From: JAFARZ01 sp035651595
GTDB lineage: Bacteria; Actinomycetota; Actinomycetes; Streptosporangiales; Streptosporangiaceae
Direction of reading: 5' to 3'
DNA: 9,138 nucleotides
Assembly: GCA_035651595.1 (NCBI GenBank)
Contig: DASRFJ010000165.1
Location: 1-9,138 of the forward strand
Part shown: in pieces, positions 1 to 6,440 of the stretch
Position numbering within the stretch: the first letter of the stretch is position 1
Layout: each line of letters starts with the position of its first letter
The notes under the pieces: model-generated
Told to the model about the DNA's origin: nothing
The model's input: the letters and a program-made list of their open reading frames with translations, nothing else
The model's database searches: none
Made by a program: the position numbers and the translations under genes

Positions 1-54
1 GGGCGCGGGGGTGCAGGGGGTCGGCACCTGCGGGGGGCGGGGCCCGGCGTTGCG

Positions 55-912
55 TCAGGCGTCTTTTGTCACTACGTTTCTGGCCAGCATGTACAGGGCG
101 GTCTTGACTTGGAACGGCGTCAGGTCGGGGTGCTTGCTGAGGATGCGCGCGCAGTGGCCGGTGATGTGCGGTGTGGCGAAGCTGTTGCCGCTGCACTTGG
201 TCAGCTCCCCGTTCAGCCAGGCGACCTCGACATTGACGCCGTTGCCGAAGAACTCCACCGGCGGTTTGGGGTTGTAGAAGAACGTCCCGGCGTCGCCCTC
301 CGCGTGGCTGCCTACCGACACCACGGAGGCGAAGCGCCACGGAAAGCTTTCCAGCGGCGCGTTGTGGGCGGAGGCGACGAGCAGTGAGCGCTGGAAGTAG
401 GCGTCGTCGGCCAGGTCGTGCAGCGCCTGGGCGAACTGGCGCCGCGCGGTGGACAGGCTCAGGTTCAGCACGTCGAAACCCTGGCTGATCGCCCACCGCA
501 ACCCCGTCACGAACGTGTCCCCCGATCCGGTGAAGCGCTGAAGGACCTGGAGGCTGTAGATCTCGCACTCCGGTGCGATGGAGCGGATGATGCTCACGCA
601 CGCGGTCCCGTGCCCGCACGAGTCGCCCGGGTCGGTCTCGACGACCTCGAGCTCGCCGGCGTCGTTCTTGACGACCGCGTACGACCCCTGCACCGGGCCA
701 GTCAGCGGATGCTCCGGGTCGACGCCGCTGTCGAGGACGCACACCCGCACGCCTGCTCCGGTGCCGCCCTCCCACGCCCAGCTGGGGTTGACCGTGGGCG
801 GCCAGTCCGTCCGGGTCTCGATGCCATCGCGGCCCGTGCCCAGCATGTTCCAGGTGAGCCGCGGCCGCGCCGTCAGGCTTGCCGTGCCCGGAACGGTGTT
901 ATGGAGTGTCAT
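55..912 (-). CDS. S8 (subtilisin) family serine peptidase, predicted cytosolic
   Basis: Predicted endopeptidase of 285 residues with the full subtilisin catalytic set. Counting from the start chosen here, Asp61 lies in VLDSGVD, His101 in GHGT, the likely oxyanion-hole Asn184 in SAHNAP and the nucleophile Ser244 in GNSFATPH. The C-terminal stretch (HPDLTPFQVKTAL) is the usual helix after the Ser motif. There is no signal peptide, no recognisable I9-type propeptide and no C-terminal extension, so the chain is close to a bare catalytic domain and should stay in the cytoplasm. The ATG at 912 is preferred because its start overlaps the TGA of the upstream cyclase gene (ATGA) and GGGAGG sits five to six bases upstream; an in-frame start at 945 would add 11 residues. 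Translation is therefore probably coupled to the cyclase–NTPase protein, which suggests a shared process. Its substrate is unknown. Family call is firm; role is not. Confidence 0.93.
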   Translation of the reverse strand: MTLHNTVPGTASLTARPRLTWNMLGTGRDGIETRTDWPPTVNPSWAWEGGTGAGVRVCVLDSGVDPEHPLTGPVQGSYAVVKNDAGELEVVETDPGDSCGHGTACVSIIRSIAPECEIYSLQVLQRFTGSGDTFVTGLRWAISQGFDVLNLSLSTARRQFAQALHDLADDAYFQRSLLVASAHNAPLESFPWRFASVVSVGSHAEGDAGTFFYNPKPPVEFFGNGVNVEVAWLNGELTKCSGNSFATPHITGHCARILSKHPDLTPFQVKTALYMLARNVVTKDA

Positions 913-3900
913 CGCAACCTCCCGGTCAGCAAGCCAGCCGCCCATCCCTGCCCGACAACGTGTTCCTTCCGGCCGAAGATCTGCCGGGCGCGCTCGGCCG
1001 CCGCGCGCGCCGCCCGGTACCGCCCGGCCGCGGCGTGGACGTGCGCGGTGTCGAGGAGCGCAGTCGCCTGGCAGTCGAGCGAATCCGTGCGGTTGGCCGC
1101 GCTGAGCGCCTCGTCGCAGGTCTGCCGCGCCGTGGCGTGCTGGCCCCGCATCGCCAGCGCCCGCGCGGTGATCCCGCGCAGTCCCGCCGTGTGGACCGGC
1201 ATCAGCGTCATCCCCGCCGAGATCTCCCGGGCCAGGCCCGCGGCATCGTCGAACTCCCCCAGCTCAAGGAGGGCTCGGGCGCGCTCCGCCTGTGCGGTCG
1301 CCCGCAGCTGCGAGTCGCCCAGGGCCGAGCACCGCTGCTCCGCATCCTCAAGCAGGCCGATTGCCCTGGTCCACTCCCCGGCGAGGCTCTCGATCGCCGC
1401 GGCGAAAATCGGCACGGTGGCGGCGGCGTACGCGTGCCCGACCTCGTTGATGATCTGCTGCGCGCTGGCGATGAGCTCGCGGGCCGATTCCGGCTCCCCG
1501 ACGGTGGCAAGCAGGACCGCGAGCGGGCAGCTCAGCGCGGCGCGCACGGTGAGGCCGGCGGTGGCGTGCTCGGACAGCAGCCGCCGGCACTCGCCGATCG
1601 CCAGCGGGACGGGCTCGGGCCCCTGCCACAGCGACAGGGCAAGCGCACCGAGCACCGACGCCCGCTCAAGCTCCGCACCGGCGGACGAGGCGTGACCCAG
1701 CGCCCGGTTGAGCGTGTCGACGGCGGCACCGAACCGTCCCTGGCTCTGCAGCACCTGGCCGATCCGCAGCCAGCCCCGGGCGAGCCCGAGTTCGTCGTGG
1801 CTGCTCTCGAAGACGGGCAGCACTTCCTTGGCCACGGTGAGCGAGGTGGTGAACTGCGCACCGGGCTGTTCGAGGTAGGCGAGCTGGAGCCGCGCGTGCG
1901 CGACGACCGCCGCGTCGCCGAGGCGGTGCGCCACCTGGCTGCTCTGCTTCATCATCTGCAGGCCAGCGCCTACCTCACCGACGGCGATCCGCGCCTCGGC
2001 GAGGCCCTCCATGCACACCGCCCTGGTCGGAGCGTCGCTTGGGTACAGCGAGTTGGCCCGCTCCAGCAGGCCCGTCGCGCGCCGCATGTCACTGCGGCGG
2101 AGCGCCCTGACACCGACTCCAGTCAGCTGCTCGGCCGCCCGCCCGCCGATCTCCTGCGCGCGGGAATCCAGCGGGCCGAGGTCGGACAGCGTCCGGTAGG
2201 CCTGCTCGAGCTGGGTGCCGATCAGCTCCTCGCCCAGGATGGCCGAGCCCTCGCCGGCCGACTCCAGCCAGTCCGCGAGCCGCTCGTGCAGGCCGGCCCG
2301 GACCTTCTTCGGCACGCTCTCGTACGCGACCTCACGCATGGCAGAGCTGGTGAACCGGCAGGTGAAGTTCGAGTCGATGACCGCGCTCGCCCGCTGGATG
2401 AGGCGTCGCCGGATGAGAGCGAACAGCATGAGCTCTAGCTCCCGCCCCGGTGCCGGGCCACCGAGAGCGGGGCTGACCACGCCGAGCGCGCCGAGGGTGA
2501 AGTCCCGGCCGACGATCGAGGCCGCGCACAGGACGGCACGCTGGCTGGCGTCGAGCAGATCCAGCCTCGCGGCGATGAGCTGGCTGATCGTCGGCGGCAG
2601 CGTGCCCGGGTCGGCACCGTCTTCGAGGATCGCGACGAGCTGCTCCGCGAACAGCGGATTGCCCTCGGCTCGCTCCACGATCTTCTCCGACGTCGCCAGG
2701 TCGTGGGCACTGAGTTCGCTCAGCATGCCGACGAGCGTGCGGGTTTCCGCCGCGCTCAGCGGCCGGAGCAGCTGGGTGGTCACGCCGGGCAGCTCGTCGC
2801 CCCAGGCAGGCACCTGCGCGACGAAGTCGGTGCGCGCGACGCACAGGATCAGCACCGAGGCCTGCTGGACCTGGCCGGCCATCTTCCTGATCATGTCGAG
2901 CAGCATCGGGTCCGCCCAGTGCAGGTCGTCGAAGACCAGCAGGACTGGCCGGTCCCGGCCGAGCCACTCGATCAGCCTGCTCGCCGCCCAGGCGACCTCG
3001 GTCGCATCGGCGCCGGGCGCGCCGTCGCGCAGGATTCCCGCGCGCAGCGCGGCGACCGCACGCGCGATGTCCGGGGCGAGCGCGCGCACACCGTCGTCGA
3101 TCAGTGCCACCACCGACCGGAGGGCGTCGGCCAGCGGCAGCAGCGAGGGACCTTCGCCGTAGGCACGGCACCGGCCAGTGGCGACAACGCCGTCGCGCTC
3201 CTGGACGATCCGCTGGTACTCCGCGGCCAGCCGGGTCTTGCCGACGCCGGGGTCGCCGAACAGCCGGATCAGCACGCAGCTGCGATCCTGGATGCTCCGA
3301 TTCAGGATGTGCCGGAGCGCCCGCAGTTCCGTGAGCCGCCCGACGAGCGGCGCGTCCATCCGCCGGGACAGCGCCTGGGATCCGGAACGGATTTCTACCA
3401 GCCGGTGCGCGAGTACCTGATCCGCGATCCCCTTCAGCCGCAGCGGCCCGACGGGCATGGTTTCGACGGCGGCCGCCACCGCGCGGTAAGTCTGCGGCCC
3501 GAGGAGCACCTCGCCCTGCCCGGCGTGCTGCTCGAGCCGGGCGGCGAGGTTGACGGTCGTCCCGGTGGCCAGTACCTGCGCACCGGTCGGCTGCTCCGTC
3601 GTCACCACTTCGCCGGTGTTGATGCCGATCCGGATGCTGACCTGGAGGTCCCCCAGATGGGACACATGCTCGTTCAGCTCGGCGAGCGCGGCGCGCATGT
3701 CGACGGCCGCGAGCACGGCGCGCAGTGGATCGTCCTCACGTACCACTGGGATCCCGAACACAGCCATGACGGCGTCTCCGATGAACTTCTCGACCATGCC
3801 ACCGCGACTGACCAGGCAATCGTGCATCAGCGCGAAGTAACGCGTCATCAGGTCGTGGATTATCTCGGCGTCGAAGCGCTCGCTCAGCTCGGTGGAGTTG

Positions 3901-4115
3901 GCCAGGTCACAGAACAGGACGGTAACTGTCTTGCGCACCTCCCGCATGCTGGCGTCGTCCACCTTTGCCCCGCAGCCGGGGCAGAAGCGGCCATTTTCCG
4001 GGATCGGTGACTGGCAGGCTCGGCATCGCATATCAGCGTCTGCGTTCCATGGCGCGCGACTAACGTGCCTGCCGGGAGGCCAGTCCGGCCTCTCGGCGGA
4101 GTAGTCCGCCGCCAT
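909..4115 (-). CDS. Zinc ribbon–class III nucleotide cyclase–AAA/STAND-like NTPase–TPR protein
   Basis: A 1068-residue signalling protein. In order: a zinc ribbon with CxxC pairs at Cys31/34 and Cys45/48; a class III adenylate/guanylate cyclase domain (about 60–240); an AAA_16-type NTPase (about 255–500) with Walker A GDPGVGKT (Lys293) and Walker B VLLVFDDLHW (Asp396/397); a helical/winged region with the family string GNPLFAEQL and ARLDLLD (about 485–610); and a helical C-terminus rich in TPR-like units (about 650–1050). The cyclase looks competent: metal ligands Asp70 (FCDLANST) and Asp114 (EKFIGDAVMAVFG), the substrate-selecting Lys110, and transition-state residues Asn189 and Arg193 (VNLAARLE) are all present. 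The family is the COG2114 plus COG3899 type common in Actinobacteria, but here there is no C-terminal LuxR helix-turn-helix. No signal or membrane segment is seen. It overlaps the S8 peptidase gene by four bases. The start is uncertain: ATG 4115 is the first possible in this frame, while ATG 4031, just before the first Cys, gives the more usual N-terminus of the family. Confidence 0.93.
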   Translation of the reverse strand: MAADYSAERPDWPPGRHVSRAPWNADADMRCRACQSPIPENGRFCPGCGAKVDDASMREVRKTVTVLFCDLANSTELSERFDAEIIHDLMTRYFALMHDCLVSRGGMVEKFIGDAVMAVFGIPVVREDDPLRAVLAAVDMRAALAELNEHVSHLGDLQVSIRIGINTGEVVTTEQPTGAQVLATGTTVNLAARLEQHAGQGEVLLGPQTYRAVAAAVETMPVGPLRLKGIADQVLAHRLVEIRSGSQALSRRMDAPLVGRLTELRALRHILNRSIQDRSCVLIRLFGDPGVGKTRLAAEYQRIVQERDGVVATGRCRAYGEGPSLLPLADALRSVVALIDDGVRALAPDIARAVAALRAGILRDGAPGADATEVAWAASRLIEWLGRDRPVLLVFDDLHWADPMLLDMIRKMAGQVQQASVLILCVARTDFVAQVPAWGDELPGVTTQLLRPLSAAETRTLVGMLSELSAHDLATSEKIVERAEGNPLFAEQLVAILEDGADPGTLPPTISQLIAARLDLLDASQRAVLCAASIVGRDFTLGALGVVSPALGGPAPGRELELMLFALIRRRLIQRASAVIDSNFTCRFTSSAMREVAYESVPKKVRAGLHERLADWLESAGEGSAILGEELIGTQLEQAYRTLSDLGPLDSRAQEIGGRAAEQLTGVGVRALRRSDMRRATGLLERANSLYPSDAPTRAVCMEGLAEARIAVGEVGAGLQMMKQSSQVAHRLGDAAVVAHARLQLAYLEQPGAQFTTSLTVAKEVLPVFESSHDELGLARGWLRIGQVLQSQGRFGAAVDTLNRALGHASSAGAELERASVLGALALSLWQGPEPVPLAIGECRRLLSEHATAGLTVRAALSCPLAVLLATVGEPESARELIASAQQIINEVGHAYAAATVPIFAAAIESLAGEWTRAIGLLEDAEQRCSALGDSQLRATAQAERARALLELGEFDDAAGLAREISAGMTLMPVHTAGLRGITARALAMRGQHATARQTCDEALSAANRTDSLDCQATALLDTAHVHAAAGRYRAARAAAERARQIFGRKEHVVGQGWAAGLLTGRLR
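918..923 (-). promoter_or_regulatory. Ribosome binding site of the S8 peptidase gene
   Basis: GGGAGG on the minus strand lies five bases before the ATG at 912, inside the last codons of the upstream gene. It decides the start at 912 over the in-frame start at 945, which would place the site inside the coding region. Confidence 0.75.
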
Positions 4116-4134
4116 TCACCGATATGCACTTTGT

Positions 4135-4140
4135 CTCCTC
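4135..4140 (-). promoter_or_regulatory. Strong Shine–Dalgarno-like site upstream of the cyclase gene
   Basis: GAGGAG on the minus strand is 19 bases from the ATG at 4115, too far for usual function, but five bases from a GTG at 4129 that is in a different frame. It may reflect an upstream overlapping reading frame, chance, or a frame error near the 5' end of the cyclase gene. Confidence 0.4.
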
Positions 4141-4184
4141 GCCGCACCACGCCGTATCTATCGTCACCGCGCGGACTTGGCGAA

Positions 4185-4216
4185 GGCCATGATCCCGGTT
4201 AGCTACCGGTATGGCC
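4185..4216 (-). terminator. Stem-loop after the kinase–regulator operon
   Basis: GGCCAT and ATGGCC form a 6-bp outer stem, with CCGG/CCGG as a possible 4-bp inner stem and a 7-base loop. It starts two bases after the TGA of the response regulator gene. No U-run follows, which is common for proposed actinomycete terminators but leaves the call uncertain. It would separate the two-component operon from the cyclase–peptidase unit. Confidence 0.45.
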
Positions 4217-4218
4217 CG

Positions 4219-4830
4219 TCAGGGCAGCCAGCCCGCGTCGTGGGCCGCCCGGATCGCGTCTACCCGGTTGCGGGCGTTGAGCTTGGTGACAATCGTGGTG
4301 AGGTAGTTGCGGACGGTGCCGATGGTCAGGTGCAGCGCGGTCGCGATCTCGGCGGGCTCGGCACCGCCGGCGGCGAGCCGCAGCACCTCGTGCTCGCGCG
4401 GCGACAGCGGGCTCTGCGTGCTGTCCCAGGCGGACACCGCGAGCTGGGGATCGATGACGCGGCGTCCCGCCGCCACGTCGCGGATTCCTCTGGCGAGCTG
4501 CTCGGGTGGCGCATCCTTCAGCATGTAGCCGGAGACCTGCGACGCCAGCGCCCGGCGCAATGTGCCGGGCCTGCCTAGGTTCGTCAGGATCAGCGTCCGG
4601 CAGGACGGCAGCTTCTCGTGCAGCAGCGAGGCCGCCGAGAGGCCATCCATCCCTGGCAGGTCGATGTCGATGATGGCCACGTCCGGATGGTGTTCGAGCG
4701 CGGCGGGCAGGATGCGGTCGCCGTGGCCCACCGCGGCCACTACCGACAGGTCAGGCTCTAGTTCGATCAGTGCCACGAGGGCGCCGCGGATCATCGCGAC
4801 ATCCTCGGCCAGCAGGATTCTCAGCGCCAC
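4219..4830 (-). CDS. NarL/LuxR-type response regulator
   Basis: Two-domain response regulator of 203 residues from the GTG at 4830. The receiver domain (about 1–120) carries the acidic pair Glu9/Asp10, phosphoacceptor Asp55 in IIDIDLPGMDG, Thr83 and the conserved Lys105 in GYMLKDA. The GerE/LuxR helix-turn-helix (about 140–200) reads LSPREHEVLRLAAGG, EIATALHLTIGTVRNYL, then KLNARNRVDAIRAA. It should bind DNA once phosphorylated by the kinase encoded just upstream, whose stop codon lies 34 bases before this start. The start is inferred from family alignment (VALRILLAED); a GTG at 4839 would add three residues, and neither has a strong ribosome binding site, so translation may depend on coupling to the kinase gene. 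The open frame continues to 5064 but that part overlaps the kinase gene in another frame. The best resemblance is to DesR-like regulators; the target genes are not evident, though neighbouring genes are candidates. Confidence 0.92.
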   Translation of the reverse strand: MALRILLAEDVAMIRGALVALIELEPDLSVVAAVGHGDRILPAALEHHPDVAIIDIDLPGMDGLSAASLLHEKLPSCRTLILTNLGRPGTLRRALASQVSGYMLKDAPPEQLARGIRDVAAGRRVIDPQLAVSAWDSTQSPLSPREHEVLRLAAGGAEPAEIATALHLTIGTVRNYLTTIVTKLNARNRVDAIRAAHDAGWLP

Positions 4831-4864
4831 CAGACACACATCCAGAAAGGTACTCTCGGCCAGC

Positions 4865-6127
4865 TCATGTTTTACCGCTATCGCCCAGGCCAGCGTCAGC
4901 GTTGGCCGCCCGCGCGCGGACCGGTGCCTCGGCGAGCAGCTCGAAGTTGCCATCCGCGCACAGGCCGGCGGACATCGTGCCGCCGACCGCGCGCAGCCGA
5001 GCCGCGATGTTGGCCAGGCCACCGCTGTAGGCGTCCGGGAGCACGGTCCGCGCCGCGCCGTCATTGAGGACGCGCAGGCGGACCGAATCGCCGATCCGGC
5101 GCGCGCTGACCGTGCAGTTCTTGGCCTTGCTGTGCCGCAGCGTGTTCGTCACCGCTTCGCGGAGCACGGTGGCCATCACGGTATCAAGCGCATCATCGAG
5201 CGGGCCGCAGGCAATATCCACGTCCGCGGTAATTCCTGCCGCCGTGAGAAGCGAGGTAACCGCGCTGGCTTCCTTCTCCAGTGACATATTGCGGTACCCG
5301 CTGGCGACCAAGCGCACATCGGCAAGCGCCTGCCTGGCGATATCGAGTACGTCTTCAATTTCCTCGTGGGCGCGCTCGGGATTCACGAGCACAAGCCGGC
5401 GGGTGAGCTCGGCTTTCAATGTAATGGCGGAAAGACTATAGCCGAGCAGATCATGCAAATCGCGCGCAAAACGCATCCGCTCATTAGCGATAGCCAGGCT
5501 AGCGAGTTCACCTCGTGCGGCTCGCAGATATCCTACGATAAGAGAAAGCCTGGAGAGCCCGAATACCACAAGCCCGGTGTCAATGGTGGCGATAAGCAGA
5601 TAGGCAACAAGCTGCGCACCGAGCCCAAGCTTGATCGGTATCACGAGCATAGTCATATCAACAATGCCAAACAAAAGCCACGCGGTCCAGCCAGGGATCA
5701 GAATTAGCACAGAACCGGCCAGGAAGCCGGCCATGCCGCCCCACTCTTTGCCGAAGCCGATCAGCGGGAAATATGTAATCGTCGCCTGCAAGCTCAGAAC
5801 GCCGATACGCGCCTGCAACGGCCAGCGCGAAGACTCGGTCATGGAAATGGCTAGCTGCAGGAAGAACGCAAGCACGATGCAGACATAGCCGATCGCCAGG
5901 ACGTAGCCATTGAGCGGTATCGGCGACGACGAAACGTCGAGCGCCTGGACCCCGAGAAAGCCGCACAGGACCGTCACCAGGATCCCCCGTGCCAGACCAG
6001 CGCCGCCGCGCGGCGGGTCCTTTCCGGTGGCCGATGACGCCTCCCCCGAGGACGGCGCATTGTCAGGCTGACAATTCCCGAGCACGGGCTCCGTCGACAG
6101 CCAAGTGCGCCAGGTGCGTCTAGCCAA
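4865..6127 (-). CDS. DesK/NarL-type membrane sensor histidine kinase
   Basis: Sensor kinase of 420 residues from the TTG at 6127. A short polar N-terminus is followed by about five hydrophobic segments (roughly 46–65, 73–95, 105–125, 131–155, 171–193) with little extracytoplasmic loop, so it probably senses a signal in or near the membrane. The HisKA_3 dimerisation domain holds phospho-His225 in FARDLHDLLGYSLSAITLK. The HATPase_c domain follows, with the N box LREAVTNTLRHS (Glu324, Asn328), LNDGA, and a G box GGLANIAARLRAVGG. The TTG is chosen because GGAGGG ends four bases upstream; a GTG at 6172 would add 15 residues but has only a weak AAGAGA-like site. It is transcribed ahead of, and 34 bases from, the response regulator gene: a cognate pair. 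Its 5' half is less GC-rich than the flanking genes. The stimulus cannot be read from the sequence. Confidence 0.93.
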   Translation of the reverse strand: MARRTWRTWLSTEPVLGNCQPDNAPSSGEASSATGKDPPRGGAGLARGILVTVLCGFLGVQALDVSSSPIPLNGYVLAIGYVCIVLAFFLQLAISMTESSRWPLQARIGVLSLQATITYFPLIGFGKEWGGMAGFLAGSVLILIPGWTAWLLFGIVDMTMLVIPIKLGLGAQLVAYLLIATIDTGLVVFGLSRLSLIVGYLRAARGELASLAIANERMRFARDLHDLLGYSLSAITLKAELTRRLVLVNPERAHEEIEDVLDIARQALADVRLVASGYRNMSLEKEASAVTSLLTAAGITADVDIACGPLDDALDTVMATVLREAVTNTLRHSKAKNCTVSARRIGDSVRLRVLNDGAARTVLPDAYSGGLANIAARLRAVGGTMSAGLCADGNFELLAEAPVRARAANADAGLGDSGKT

Positions 6128-6131
6128 CTTG

Positions 6132-6137
6132 CCCTCC
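6132..6137 (-). promoter_or_regulatory. Ribosome binding site of the histidine kinase gene
   Basis: GGAGGG on the minus strand, four bases before a TTG at 6127. The site is near-ideal and argues that translation starts there rather than at the GTG at 6172. Confidence 0.6.
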
Positions 6138-6218
6138 GTATCCGTCCCGCCGCACACGGAGTGCGACAACACGGTCTCTTACGGCGAACCGGTAGACCTT
6201 CCTACCCCTGCCGAGCCA

Positions 6219-6247
6219 ATATTACTATCCGTCAGGCGGCGGTTGAA
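6219..6247 (-). promoter_or_regulatory. Candidate promoter of the kinase–regulator operon
   Basis: On the minus strand TTCAAC (6247–6242) and TAATAT (6224–6219) are 17 bases apart, resembling a housekeeping-sigma −35/−10 pair with a good −10. Transcription would start near 6212, giving an untranslated leader of about 85 bases to the TTG start. It lies in a locally AT-richer gap, which raises the chance of a random match. Confidence 0.45.
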
Positions 6248-6354
6248 TTCTAGCTTCGCTGAGCGACTTTGGTGAACTACATACGCACGCTGCGGTTTCT
6301 CCTGCGATAGAGGGCGGACCAATAGGCATGGCTGTGACTCGTGTAGCCATTGAC

Positions 6355-6366
6355 CGGGCTAGCCCG
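6355..6366. repeat. 12-bp perfect palindrome, possible operator
   Basis: CGGGCTAGCCCG reads identically on both strands and lies about 110 bases upstream of the kinase −35 candidate. It could be a binding site for a dimeric regulator, or part of a transcript hairpin after the SARP gene. No second copy was noticed in the window. Confidence 0.35.
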
Positions 6367-6426
6367 TGTGAGATCAGTCGCTGTCGGTGAGGGCCTGTGC
6401 ACAATAACCGCCACTATGCCCACGAC

Positions 6427-6440
6427 GGCGGCAGGCCGCC
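6427..6440 (-). terminator. Short GC-rich hairpin at the SARP stop codon
   Basis: GGCGGC and GCCGCC are inverted around two bases, realistically a 5-bp stem with a 4-base loop. It begins at the final base of the SARP TAG. The stem is short and no U-run follows, so it is a weak terminator candidate. Confidence 0.3.

Larger units (their letters stand above)
6128..6439. other. Intergenic region between SARP and kinase genes
   Basis: About 310 bases with no supported gene on either strand. It contains most of the SARP-terminal hairpin at the right, a 12-bp palindrome at 6355–6366, the candidate kinase promoter at 6219–6247 and the kinase ribosome binding site. One sampled line (6241–6300) is 50% GC, much lower than coding DNA in the window, consistent with a regulatory spacer. 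No tRNA or clear riboswitch structure was recognised. Confidence 0.6.

Noticed and set aside
13..31. GCAGG/CCTGC hairpin downstream of the peptidase gene
   Set aside because: Only five pairs in a G-run-rich sequence with no U-run; too weak to call a terminator.
418..1695. Plus-strand open frame (425 codons) across the peptidase/cyclase junction
   Set aside because: Antisense to two coding genes, Ser/Ala/Arg-rich and without domain signal.
879..2438. Long plus-strand open frame (519 codons) opposite the cyclase gene
   Set aside because: It is antisense to a well-supported multi-domain gene, is rich in Arg, Gly, Pro and Ala as expected of GC-rich shadow frames, and has no recognisable domain.
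2703..4010. Long plus-strand open frame (435 codons) opposite the cyclase and NTPase domains
   Set aside because: Shadow of the minus-strand gene; low-complexity composition rich in Arg, Gly, His and Gln with no family motif.
4141..4184. Possible promoter for the cyclase gene (TAGATA near 4160)
   Set aside because: The −10 match is poor and no −35 is found at an accepted spacing.
4831..5064. Upstream extension of the response regulator frame
   Set aside because: It overlaps the kinase C-terminal domain in another frame; receiver homology begins at 4830.
5366..5707. Plus-strand open frame of 113 codons within the kinase gene
   Set aside because: Antisense to the membrane and HisKA regions of a clear kinase; no ribosome binding site or motif.
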